From Enoplolaimus lenunculus (Eukaryota > Nematoda > Enoplea > Enoplida > Thoracostomopsidae), in the NCBI GenBank assembly GCA_030248215.1, contig JASANG010003292.1:124001-188000 (forward strand): DNA of 64,000 bases, read 5' to 3'. Below, piece after piece: positions 11,231-23,100 of the stretch. A program made the translations under genes and the position numbers. Below the pieces are notes generated by a model. The model was not told where the DNA came from. It ran no database searches and saw only the letters and a list, made by a program, of their open reading frames with translations. Each line of letters begins with the position of its first letter. Position 1 is the first letter of the stretch.

Positions 11231-14200
11231 ATGTTTCATGAGTCAAGATGGGGCGGTAAACGTGGACACTGGCGGCCTTCACCTGATCACCCAATATCCC
11301 ATAACCAGTCCTTTAACGGCCCGGCGGACATAGCATCCAGCCGTCACAAATTACAACGTAGTTCTACTGTACCCAAAAGTGGTCCATTCACTTTCTTAGA
11401 GCGTGACAATCCTCGCGAACAACCTGTAATCATCAGCGCTGCCGAACTTCGACATCATCACGAATTGTCAGGCCATGAAAATTACGGCTATCAACCAGAT
11501 GGATCCGAACAAATTGTAATGCCTCATCATTTGTTTCGGCATCAAACGGGAGCGGCTCCACCGCAACCCTTTAGATACGGTCTTAAACAAGAAAAACGGC
11601 CTATCCAAGACACATGGTTCCTTGGCGGCGTTCGACCACAACGTCGACATGCTGTTGTTGACACTCCGTCAGCGTTCGACGAAAAAATCGATCCACATAA
11701 AACTCGCCATGGTGCAGAAAAATTTTCTCACGCTCATGACGACGCCACTCGATTTTTCCACGGTCGCGATGCATTTTCCCACCATCGTGATGAATTTTTA
11801 CCCGATCCTGGCGGATTATCCCATGGTCGTGGCAAATTTTCACACGGTCGCAGTAAGTTTTCGCACGGTCGTGGATCATATTCTCACGATCGTGGTGAAA
11901 TTGGCCGGCACGATTCGATTCGAGAGTGCTTCATCGCGGCGAACAATTATTCACCAACGCCAGAGTATTATTTCGGCGGTGGTGATATTTACCAGCGGTC
12001 GCAGCGAAGAAGTGGTACCAGAGGACACAAATCATGCGAGGAACGGTCGAGAATCCGAGGCACTCCTGCACTCGACGACCGACGCGAAATTTATCCGGAC
12101 GAAACATTTCTCTACCCCAAAAATTTGCACTCGACCAGGCCTTACTACCCTCGGGCAGAAGGTATAGGTCGCTCAGCCAGCCATCCACGAAAGTCCCGAC
12201 GCACCAACGATGAATCATTCAAACAGTACAATGCACCGTCGCTCGAAACTGGCGGAAACTGGTCCCAGGAGACAATCTATTATCACTATCAACCGGAAAG
12301 CGTAGCCGGACCCTATAGGGCGAATGAACCAGTCAGGGCACCGCGAAAGCCTAGTTGGGGAAAGTCAACTACCGCGGGAGATTTTGGTGTTAGACCAAAA
12401 CCATACCGAAAACACAGTTTTACTTCAAGTCAGCGTTATCCAATATATCCAAACGGCCGTGTCCAACCGGTAAGCCCGGTTCCAATAAACATTGCCTACT
12501 ACCAAGGCGTGAGTCCAAACCCCGCTGGCGGCGGCGCCATATTTTATCCGAACCGTGTCAGTGAAGCATGGCGCACGCGCGCTCAATCTAACAAGCCTAC
12601 AGTATCGCCGGCGTCTACGACAACTCGAGAAGATTTATTCATTAACGAAACTTATCAAAGTTCATCCCGACATACACCAATGGCAGAAAGGCCGGAATCG
12701 ACCCGCCGTTCGTCGATTACCCCACTGAGGAGCAGATCACAATCCCAAATGGCCAATCGATATTTTCATGACGCTCAAAACGGCAGCAGTGATACTGAAT
12801 CGAAGAAAAAACAGTATAAGGTTGGCTGGCGAGTTTGTGTCAAACTATGCCAAGCAGTAAGTAGAAAATATTTTTGTTTTGCTATACATATATATTAATT
12901 TATAATATATATTTATATATGTATATATTGAAGCTGGAACGCCCCACATAAGTATTTTGGCAATTTTCCAGCATTAATTTTTGAGAATAATTTCTAAAAG
13001 AAGTACACGTGATTGTTCTATGAATATTAATTTTGCAAAGAAATTTTTGTGCTTTCGCTAACTTTTGCGCATTGCGCATAGCTGGCAGACTAGTATATAT
13101 TATAAAACTTTTAAGAATCATCAAGCATTTTTCTTGTTGTGAAATACATGTTCACGTTAACTAAGAACAAGTTCAGTAGTATCCCATATGCTTTAATAGA
13201 AGATAGTTTACCGCATTGTTGCTAAATATTTTGTATGCTGTATTGAGCTGAATAAGAGGGGGATGATATTTATTTGGCCTCTCCAGATGATACCCCCTGT
13301 TATTCGGTTACGGACCGTTATCTTTTTAACCCGCGCTCCGCCACCCTTCGTTACTGATATATCCGTAATTGCAATTATCCGTTGAATTAAACGTTTATTT
13401 GCGTTGTGTCAATAGCTTGAGCGACATTGAAAAGTTATACATAGGAATGTACTTTCAAAACTTAAGTAAGCTTTATAGTTTCGAACTAAACTTTATTTGT
13501 TCGTGGAGTCATTTATGCACTAAAATTAGGGATAATTGACATTTATGGTCTCTAATTTAGGATACTGGGACTCTATCCGCCTACGGACTCTTATTTTAGG
13601 AATGCGGACTCCTATTGATTGGGACTCAAAATGGGGACCCCCTGTTATTACCCCTTCTTATTCGGGTCACTACAGTACCACAACATTTATGCAAAACATT
13701 TCCTATCGCCCTCCTTTCATGCAGTTAGAACAACGAAACGTTTAATAATCAAATTATTAGTCCATATAACACTGAGAAACATCTTACTGTCCATTCACAA
13801 CAACAAGCAGGAGTGCAACGTATGCAAACCAGCGATCAAAACTTCTTTATATACTATAAACAGCGACGTACCCAGGGGGGTTTAGGTGCCAACTGCACCC
13901 CATTTGGGATTTTGATTCTTTACTGGAACAACTAAAATTTCTAATGAACTATATAACTGTGTTTTTGACGGTTTTAGTGTGAGAATCGCTTAGTGCGGGA
14001 AGTTTGAAGAAAGCAGCCCCTTTCCTGCCTAGGAGCGCTTGAAATCGCAGGGGTTTGTGGGGTACCGGTAGCGTAATAAATTTATTTATATACACTGCAA
14101 AAAATGGTGACTCAAATTGACTCGCTACGAAATAGGCTCTGCGGGACTAAACAAACCGAGTGAATTTCGACTCCGCCAGAGTCAAATTTGACTCAATAAA

Positions 14201-16732
14201 CCGCACGCTTGACAATGGCGGAGTCGAATTTGATTCAGTTTGTGAAGTCCCGTACAGCCTATTTCGGAGGGAGTCAATTTGACTCACCATTTTTGCAGTC
14301 TACAATAACCAAGGGCATAGCCAGGGGCGTTCATGTCTCAATTCGACCCGATTGGGTGTAAACACTTTATTAAATATACAGTGTCTGGCTTAAGTACACC
14401 TAAAAATTTTGCCTACGGCTCTATTTATGTTACACCAATATATTTCGTACATTTTAGGGCAATGACTCTGTACCCATTCTGAAACTGTAGGCACAACTCC
14501 GATCAGTTACTGGCCTTTGCATCACACTATTAAATTTTTCCATACGTATCTTTCGCCCTTTCGGCATGGCTGTACGCACTGAGTCCAGGGCATCATCGGA
14601 TATCCGTTTCCGTGTTTTCGGCAAGAAAAGGTGTCTGTTTCGGTTCAACGGATAATTGTGTTATTTTTACGCTCAAAATTAGTTAGAAATCACGTATATA
14701 TGTGGCAATTTTCTATTACAGAGATGGTAAAATTGTTCGAAATGAAATAAAAATTACGAAATTCATCAAAATTTTTGAAAATTTCGATGACTCCGTCATT
14801 TTTCCACAAAATTTTATAAATCCCCGTAAATATTTGCACGCCTAATTTATGCTGGCAGAAAAATAAGCCATCTTTGAAACTTACTTCAATATCCGTTTCC
14901 TATTTCCCTTACGTTTAGGTTCAGGCTTAGAAAACCAGGCCCCAATAGTTATTGAGGGCTGAAATTACCCCCGGTATATGATTTTCTTTTAAGATTGGTA
15001 TCTTGGTAGTCATTGGTCTGGTTGTCCGTCCTACAAACGGTGTCGCGCTCCACAATTGGGTACATCGAACACAATCCGAAGGCCAATTAGCAGTCGTCAT
15101 TTTAAGCTCGCTGTGTTTGATTGGCTCAATTGCGTTTCTTGTAACTGCATTTTTTGCACGATATAGCATTGGATGGTTAATTGCGGTTAGTTTGCAAGGT
15201 TTTGGTAAAGATTACAATTTTCTAGCAATGCACATAGAATATTCTGTTGTTACATATATTATATACTTTTACATAATATAATATATCTGAATCTTCGGTA
15301 AATATTGCGGAATACATATCTGCTATTTAAAGCGGAATACATATCCTGTAATTATTGCGAAATACATATCCGCTAATTATTGCCGAATACAAATCCGTTA
15401 AGTTATTATTGCGGAATACATGTCCGAATATACAAAAGCATCGGTATAATTTGCTAACAAATGTTGGCAAAATATAAACTTGTGGAATGCGGCAGCACAC
15501 GGCGAGTAAACCGCAACTTTAATGACTCTGTGATTAAAAAATTGGTTAAAAAATTTTTTATTGAATGTAAAACCGTTTTGCAGCTATTTTTCAGGATTTA
15601 TCGTTTAACGCGTTCGCAGCGTTAATATTTTTCATTTTGGGAGTAGTCGAATCGTGGTACGCAAACTGTTATCCGCCGTATGGATTTTACGTTTCAGCGA
15701 CTTACTACGGCAACGTTTGTTATCGTATTGAATGGATTGTCGCAGCGGTAAAAATGAGCTTTTATGTTTTCAATCCATATTTGGGCCCATGTAAAGATCA
15801 GAGGCGTGACGTTTTTGTGCGGGACTGCAATAGAGTAAGCTTAAGCTTTAAAATAATTTTTTGCTTGGCTTATGCTTAGTAATCTGCTCATTCTTAGGCT
15901 TAGGCTTCGGAATATGCTTATTCTTACGCTTAGGCTTAGGTTTAGGCTTAGGCTTATGCTTATAATCCTCGTCAGCACCTGTTTTTTGGCCCATATTTGC
16001 ATTTTGTATCCCAATTTCAGAGCCAAAGTTGGCACCCTAAGTAATGGACGCAGCTACTCTAAATGCATGGAACCTCGGTTACCGTACAGGTCTCGCGACG
16101 CGCAGCTTTGGGTTCGACCAAACTGGTTATGTAGTACAAGGGATAGCCTACAAAGGTCTCACCCGTATATACTTGGCTAATGTTACCTTACACTTAGGCT
16201 TACGCCTAGGAATAGGCATTAGTACTGTACCGTCCCTGTTCTTTACATTGGACTGCGGATATATGCGTATTAAGAAAAAGTTTGCGAGTGAATCTATAAC
16301 GTAAAAGGCTTTGAGCGGCGTTATACTTTTCGAAACGTTTTTAAAGTTTTCCGGCGCCGTCTGCCTTATACGGCATCACTCGCGTATAATTCCGCACTTT
16401 GACGCACGGCGACGGACGGCACCGCACAAGTATAGCGTTACCTTAAACATGAATGCTAATGTAAACATATAACTACATTTATAGGTCAATGTATAAAACA
16501 TAGACGATACAGTAGTATAATCATTTTCCTTAGCCTAACTTAAGCAAATGCTTACTTTATTTACATCCCGCAGAATAAACGCCCTGTCCCTGATTTTACC
16601 ATTTATATTTTTTAGATGTTTTGCTTTATTGTACTTGGCATGTACCTTGTCGATGTGGCGTTATCGGTTCGTAGCGGACTATCGTTATTTGGTCGTCGAA
16701 GACCGAAAAATCAAACACAACTCAGATATTAG
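11231..16732 (+). CDS. MARVEL-domain four-pass membrane protein with long His/Arg-rich tail (4 exons)
   Basis: Exons 11231-12856, 14994-15185, 15595-15747 and 16616-16732 join in phase 0 at GT-AG sites into 695 residues. Residues 1-535 are hydrophilic and lack a signal peptide, so I infer a cytosolic tail. Residues about 164-226 are a degenerate tandem heptapeptide of the GKFSHGR type. Four hydrophobic segments follow: about 536-553 (split by intron 1), 574-597, 611-626, and 651-674 (split by intron 3). Cys and aromatic residues (ESWYANCYPPYG, YYGNVCYRIEW) fill the loop between TM3 and TM4. This is MARVEL topology. A charged tail before the four passes recalls tight-junction protein MARVELD3, but I cannot claim orthology. 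The short C-tail is basic (SLFGRRRPKNQTQLRY). Each of the three introns contains MITEs or their remains. Confidence 0.88.
11720..11908 (+). repeat. In-frame 21-24 bp repeats encoding GKFSHGR-type heptapeptides
   Basis: The stretch encodes diverged units such as EKFSHAHD, DAFSHHRD, GKFSHGR, SKFSHGR and GSYSHDR. Period changes are in multiples of three, so the host frame is kept. The reverse strand is also open across this stretch, as expected of a periodic sequence; that is not a second gene. Confidence 0.75.
12926..12977. repeat. Dispersed repeat with GAACGCCCCACATAAG
   Basis: It matches, in reverse orientation, the stretch at 55237-55298 (ATGTGGGGCGTTCCAACTT, followed by a TATATAAATA tract). 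Both contain GCTGGAAA-TTGCC. It lies in intron 1 of the MARVEL gene. Confidence 0.55.
13238..13675. mobile_element. CTGTAGTGACCCGA element, full length, in MARVEL intron 1
   Basis: 438 bp. The left end is decayed (CTGTATTGAGCTGAATAAG); the right end TCGGGTCACTACAG is intact and followed by TA. The interior is colinear with 46957-47397 in inverse orientation. Confidence 0.85.
14091..14302. mobile_element. GAGTCAAAT palindromic MITE in MARVEL intron 1
   Basis: Termini ACACTGCAAAAAATGGTGA and TCACCATTTTTGCAGT are inverted. The interior is arrayed with GAGTCAAAT/ATTTGACTC and near-symmetrical around a central spacer. Confidence 0.85.
15784..15992. mobile_element. TTAGGC-filled MITE in MARVEL intron 3
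   Basis: The left end GGCCCATGTAAAGATCAG matches the family terminus and the right end is decayed. The interior holds TTAGGC-type hexamers interrupted by AATATGCTTATTCTTACGC. Reading through the exon 3 donor enters this element, so the extra open frame there is not host protein. Confidence 0.85.
16185..16252. mobile_element. TTAGGC MITE, right-end fragment
   Basis: CACTTAGGCTTACGCCTAGG is followed by the family terminus CCTGTTCTTTACATTGGAC. Confidence 0.7.
16316..16442. mobile_element. GGTTGCGCTATACTT-family element
   Basis: Ends GGCGTTATACTTTT and AAGTATAGCGTTACC are inverted. The interior is GC-rich (CGGCGCCGT, GACGGACGGCACCGC). Related to 36087-36312 and about 19910-20030. Confidence 0.6.
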
Positions 16733-16895
16733 ATACTGGTGAAAATTTTCGGTACTCTGTGTTTGGCAACTGAAACAAACAGCAATATAAATGCTTCTGT
16801 CCAACAAAACGAACATTAGCTGTTCAACCTCGGACATACCTGGGAATTAAATATGATCGAATCGCTCAACAAATTATTGCCAAGACATATTACTC

Positions 16896-16901
16896 AATAA
16901 A
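16896..16901 (+). terminator. Candidate polyadenylation signal of the MARVEL gene
   Basis: An AATAAA hexamer lies about 165 nt after the MARVEL stop codon. Position is the only support. Confidence 0.4.
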
Positions 16902-17880
16902 TTTTCTAGAAATCGCAATTATAAGCTTTACCTAACGCCGTATTGATTTATATCCTTTAGTATATAAAGGATTGCCACATGGATACGCTGCTCAATATCT
17001 CCGCAGTGCCAAGCATTACTAAAACTAAACTAGATTACTTTTAAGAGACCGAGTCAATATGGAGAGCACCAGACAAATTTGCGCGGGCACAGCCCCCCAA
17101 TACTCGGTCCTTTACTGTAAATTAGGTTTAAATATATAAAATATAGGGCGAGAGTTATTTCTTCCGAAAAAATACAGCTTGTTTCCGTTATTACCTAGTT
17201 ATACGTAACGAGCTACGATGTGGACATCTTTGCCAATAAAATTGATATTTTATTCAAAAATGAATGTTTTTGTCAAAGCACAATTGTACAATGTACTGCT
17301 TGTGCGTACAAGAACAGTTATTTCAGATATGTTCCGACGTATCAACTTTAGGAACCAAACGCAAAATGTGCTTTTACTCTAAGTAGAATAACGATACCTG
17401 ATAATATGACACTACACAGAGAAAGAACACAAGTTGAGTTTAAACAGGAAACGGATGTTAAATAAAATCAAAAACTTAATTTCACTAAATTCTCTCTTAA
17501 TACTGAATTCGATTAGCAAATAAAAAGTTAAATCTTAAAAAAGTCACAGTTTTTGTATTCGAAACAATGACGGTATTTCTTCGGATTTGAGAATGCAATA
17601 TATCGTAAGATATATCAAAAGTTCCGAACCTGTTCTATACATGACCGTTGGAATTAATTATATATACTCCATACAAAAGTATACACAACCATAGCTACCA
17701 AGACACAGCTAAAATTCTAAACTATGTACCAAGGATGTATCTTAACAAAGATATCCGTAAAAATCTATAGCAAAGTAAAGTTGTAACCTTAACAATCTAC
17801 CTTAACAATCTCATTCCTTTCAAACAAGACAACACTGTGATACAGAATTACAATAAACACAACGGCCCATGTATATCTAA

Positions 17881-18026
17881 ATCACGTGCGGAGCGTTTTC
17901 CGTGGAACAGCTATGGAGTACACTTAAGCTTTATCCTGATTTTTGTTTACAGTAAGGCTTAGGTATAGGCTTAGGCTTAGTAATAATTCTTATACTACTG
18001 TTAGGGCCATAATCTATACATAGGCC
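17881..18026. mobile_element. TTAGGC MITE, decayed short copy
   Basis: It keeps the GGAGCGTTTTCCGTGG stretch of the left arm, a few TTAGGC hexamers, and the right part CTTATACTACTGTTAGGGCC. Confidence 0.65.
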
Positions 18027-18836
18027 AGCACAACTCAAACAATGAAATTTGACAGACTTGAATATTACAATCAGTGTGTAGCCTGATTTAAAAACATTGA
18101 AACATAATTCTTAAAAAAATAAATTTTCAATTATCAGCAAGTTTGCCAGCAGGTGGCATTTAACTCTTGCTGTAGTGCCAAAACGCTGTCTGAATATTGA
18201 ATTAAATACTGCGAAACGGATATATCTGATTCAGAATCTGGCATTCTAATCAAAATTCAAAAATAATCCATACATCTGACATTAGAACAACATGCATAAT
18301 GATCAGTGACATTTATAAACAATAAGAAAGAAATATATAAAGAAGACAGACAAAGTGAGAACGAGAAATAAGTATAGAGAATACTGCATAGACTTTATAA
18401 TAGAACATTACTATGAAAAGATATGTATACGTTAAATAAGCACAGAACATATGGTCCATCCAAGGAAGAGAACACAAATAGAGAGCACTACGGTGGGTAA
18501 TAAGTATAATTTATGTATGTATATATCAATATATTAACAAAGACAATAATAAATAGGCTATTACTCTATTGTATAAAGACTTTATATATTATATGTGTCT
18601 CCCATTACTAAAGAAACTCAACATTTAGAACAATATATTGGTACTTTTCCACTCACCATTTTAAAATATAGGTAGAGTTAGTAGATCGTGAGGCTTGATC
18701 ATGATAGTATCATTATCACTGCTAACCACTAAACCAGAATGTGGCCGGATATTATCCTACAGAATACCGTAACCAGATAGTGAATTTCTCTCCAGAACCT
18801 AATATTGTGCTCTGTTCAGAGCGTCTTATTCTGCAA

Positions 18837-19052
18837 TTGCAACTTTCGCAACATCATGCGTGTACCAGGTGACTTTTGAGAGGTTGTATGACGGACGCTG
18901 AAGCCCAAATTGCTTCAGTATGCAGCAGATTGAAACTTTTTGGCAACAATATCCAGCACACTGAAGCTTTTTTGACTTCAGTGTTCATCAGACTACCCTC
19001 TCATCCCTCAAAACTCACCTGGTATACACATGATATTGCGGAAGTTGCACAA
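18837..19052. mobile_element. ACACCAGGTGACTTTTGA-family MITE
   Basis: 216 bp with long imperfect inverted ends of about 45 bp: TTGCAACTTTCGCAACATCA, then TGTACCAGGTGACTTTTGAG, and the reverse on the right ending GGAAGTTGCACAA. The interior repeats CTGAAGC/GCTTCAG motifs. A second copy is at 54916-55229. Confidence 0.8.
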
Positions 19053-19909
19053 CCGGATACCCTGTCTATCTCTGCTAGATAGCTAGCCCAGCTTAAACTA
19101 GGAACAGGGCTATTAAAAATTTTTATGAGCACACGGTTGATGTATCCAAAGAAACTCATCTAAGTAACAAAAATGATACGTAAATGAACAAAGTCATGCT
19201 TAGCGAAAAAGCAACACAACGTTGCACGTTAGCAGACTTACATGACTAAAATTGTCGCAACTCTCATTTGATTTTTGGAACAACATTTGTACATGCTACT
19301 TGTTCCGCGCAATTTCAGCGAAAACCATACAATTATTTTGTTGTTGCCAACTGCCGTTTTGTAATTTTCAAATAAATTCCAACATCGCTTTCAAACTGAA
19401 ACCACCCTACGATACGGTATAACTGGAAAATTTTATAAAAACATTAATAATATCGTAGATTGAACTGCAAATCACTAGCAATCAAAAAAGAACCGTAACC
19501 AGATCAAAAGTATAGTTCCGGACAGAATTAAAGTGATTATAATTTTCACGCTCACTCACACATCTACAGGCAAAACCCGTGAATTCGAAAATAAAATTTT
19601 ATACATATGTACATGGCTGCCGAGTGTATACGCATGATGCTATGGTCAGTTTTATTCTGCAATGTTATTTGAATTGCATAAGTTACACATTTGCCTACTA
19701 TTACAATTGCACGTACCTGCTTGGAGTGTAGCCTGTCAACTCTAGGTATGCTTATATTTTGAAAATTAGCCAGGATGACTTGCAACCAGTCGCAGGGTTG
19801 CACTATACTATCATGTGCCGCATGCCGCTGCGCGCTGACAGAGACCACCGCTCGCCGCTATGCGTTGCTAACAGAAACTAGACAAAATCTGTTTGATGGT
19901 ATTTGGTGT

Positions 19910-20030
19910 TGCGCAGCGAGCATCGCGCAACCCTAAGTTTAACTGGCTGGGGCGTCCGGTGCCGGATCGCGCCGCCGAATAAGTATAACGTCACGATTGA
20001 GCCGCATAAGTATAGCGCCATCCTGAGTCT
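19910..20030. mobile_element. GGTTGCGCTATACTT-family fragment
   Basis: It contains GCGCAACCCTAAG, GTGCCGGATCGCGCCGCCG and GCATAAGTATAGCGCCATCC, all found in the copies at 16316 and 36087. Its boundaries are vague. Confidence 0.45.
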
Positions 20031-20131
20031 CTGCCTTTTTCCAACCTGTACACTATTAATTAGCGACAGAACCAGATCGTAACATTAATAATAATTATGC
20101 AAAACATCACAACCGAATACAACACGAAGCT

Positions 20132-23100
20132 TTACGCAACCGGAACCAAATCCGTTTTACCCGCGACTGTTATCAATTGAATCAAACTTCCGCTTCCGGG
20201 TCGGTTTGTCGGTTGCGATGCCCAGTTAAACAGTGTCCTACAAACATTTAAACAAATCATAGCTGGGATGCAGAGATACAGATTAAATCGATTCCTGACG
20301 TAAGCCGAATTTCGACTTTGTAGCTAAAAATGAACTTAATTAATCTCTTAAACGTGGAAAATTTCTAAAACTTCTCCCAGCTTCCCAATCGAGTCGTTTA
20401 TCTCACTGCATAATCAGAAAATGAAGCTCAAAAACAATACCGGTTTCCGGCAATATCGATTAATCTGGCATGACAATCAAAAAATATATACAAAGCCAAA
20501 ATCAGTCTTAAATCATACCCCTGCAACCCGGCCAACGAATTACAAAATAAAAATATTTTTAAAATCAATTTTTCTGTTAATTTTAAACACCAATGTCGCG
20601 CACCACAGACGACACACCCACGAAAGCTAATTCTAGTAATTTTAGAAACTGCACATCAAACACACTTACTCAGCAACAAATTCCAACGGCGTCCATGTTG
20701 TTTGATCAGCATCTGGCATGAATTTTCGATTCATTGGAGTGTCAAGGGTTACCCTAAAATAAATCAAACTGTAACCATTCAAACAACCATTAGTAAAGGG
20801 GAGAGACACGAAATTGTAAACAATGCTTCTTAAGTAAGCTACAGTCGAAGGGTTAAAAATAAAAATTCGGTCTCAACTCTACTGGTAGCTAACTATACCT
20901 TAAAATTTAAGCTCTGGGGAACTTTTCAGTTCACTTTCCGTTGCCAATAAAATACAAAGAACTTCTACAATAGAAAGGTATGAGGATCTCGTACTGAAAT
21001 TACCCAAAAAAGAGGGAGAGTCCCCATTTTGAGTCCGAATCAAACGCGCCTATAAGCATCCCTAATTAGATTCTGTTAGTGGATAGACTTCATAAGTCCA
21101 AATTAGAGTCCACAAAGGAGACCAAAGCAGAAGAATGTCCTAGACTGCTTACAACCTTCATAACTTTATTAATTCCAGAAAAAAACATGACCATCCACAA
21201 TCTGCTCAAAAGAAAGAATATAGAAGAACGGTGTTGGGACCAACTAACATAACGTGAATTAAAAATATATACCAGTCCGTAACCGAGTAACACGGACTAC
21301 CTCTTTATAGGCAAAAAATATCACTCCCCTTTTCTTACGGTCACTACAGCAGAAGCTACTATCCATTCAAGAATGGCTTCCACCTCCATTAATCCCCCAA
21401 TTTCAAGGAACCCTAAAAAGGAAAGTTCAGCTGCCCCCCAACATCGCTCCTCCCCCGCATTAAGCGGTTATCATATTGCAACGCGAAAAACATAATCCAA
21501 AAATACTTCGTCAGAAGTTTGAAGTGTTCGAATAATGATTTACTTAGCATGGGGCTTTGAAGGGCGGCCGTTCATCGTACTGCTTTGCCCCCTAAACTTG
21601 AGTGGATTACGGGAAGGCGGCAGCTCCCTGTACCCAATTACAGAAATTTTTCTATACGGGGAGAAATGTTTTTTGATGGCCTGATGTGGAGAGAAATTAA
21701 TGTGCCAAAATTAACACAGCTACGAATACTGTCCGGCAGTATTTCATTCCTGTTTTATTTTTAGGCGACAATTAACGTCTAACTATAAATTTTCAACGTA
21801 TGGCCAAATTCAAATTGTTTCAAGACAATTCAAGACTAAATTAAAACAACTACGTATTTTACTGGTTTACTGCACTTAACCAGCTTTTGAAGAAACTTTT
21901 CAATAAAATGAAGCAAAAAATTTAGTTCTCAATTTCGCGATGAACAGAAAAAATTTAGGCTCTAAACCGATACTTATGGCGCAACGGCGTCTGGTTTGGC
22001 AAGAAAAAATATTGCTCTCCGTCGCAAACATTGTAAACTAACGGCAATATGGCAAGAGTACACGCCGCTTTCGGAATGCCAGATCGTTCAGTGGCTAAAC
22101 TTTTGACCATTTGATGTACAGCAGCTTTCGCAAAACCGTATCCGATCATTCCTAATTGCAAATAAATGTTGAATTCAGTCGGAATAAAGTACTTAGATAT
22201 TATCAGATATACAACAAGAATTATCATTTGATTGTCAGTATACTTCAATTGTTATACATGTCTTTCTATACTGTTGCTACTGATTTCATAAGCCGCCTCA
22301 GCTATCCGGCCATGTAAACATTTCGATAAAGACGCTTTATATAAAATTGATGAGCGCTACCGAATAACATACATACTTAACCCTATGCTGGTAAGCTGGG
22401 TTTCTACACTGTACACTTCTGCTAACAAAAGCGTTTATGCACAAGAAAAAATGGGAACTAGTTGAAGTTATATAAAATAACATTTATTTCCTATGAATTC
22501 ACAAACCTGGTGTTCCGTCTAATGCCGCTTTTGCTCCGGTCAACTGAAGCAGTCCCGAGTCATGCAAATGTTTTGACGCAATTTGGGCCGCAATCACAGA
22601 TGTCCAAACGCTTTGTTTCAGCACTAAATCACAGTTTTTGACAAAATCTTAAACATAAAAATATATAAATGAACAAAACTCTGTTCGAGAAATATATAGT
22701 TGTACAAAAGATGAAGTTCTGCATCATTTTCTTCATGATTCTGCCAATTTTACCAAATGCTTATTAAACTTTTTACTAACCCTCACACTTTACAATTTAT
22801 TACCTTTATTACTTGCGTTACCACCAGCCCATCCACCAGCCACACACAGTATTGCGTCAAATTTTGTATCCGTTCCAACTGCTGATGCCAAATCTGACGA
22901 TACCTAACAAAAATCAACGAGCACTTTACATCGCCCACATTAACTTTTGACGCTTTTTGCCACCAAAACTGTCCGAAGCTGCTGTTACCGAGGGAAAACT
23001 TTAAAAATGTCAATATCACACGTTAACCCTGCCTAAGCTTTGCAACAGGTGCTAAGGTCAGGTTCACAACAAAATTTCGGCATTGTAGGATTAATGACTG

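Larger units (their letters stand above)
16902..20131. other. Convergent intergenic region, MITEs only
   Basis: This lies between the 3' ends of the MARVEL gene and QDPR. It contains the elements at 17881, 18837 and about 19910; the rest is AT-rich with no supportable exon. Confidence 0.5.

Noticed and set aside
11601-11879. 92-codon minus-strand frame opposite the MARVEL tail
   Set aside because: Shadow of the heptapeptide repeat; the plus strand joins correctly to the membrane exons.
16044-16304. Plus-strand frame MDAATLNAWNLGYRTGLATR in MARVEL intron 3
   Set aside because: An in-frame stop precedes it, its end is a TTAGGC-MITE fragment, and the phase-0 exon at 16616 supplies the missing TM4.
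18837-19052. CRISPR-like array from regularly spaced GCTTCAG motifs
   Set aside because: Inverted ends and palindromic interior identify a MITE; the genome is eukaryotic.
19564-19848. 94-codon minus-strand frame downstream of QDPR
   Set aside because: QDPR ends at 20132 with a clear C-terminus; this frame has no recognised motif and no matching splice phase.
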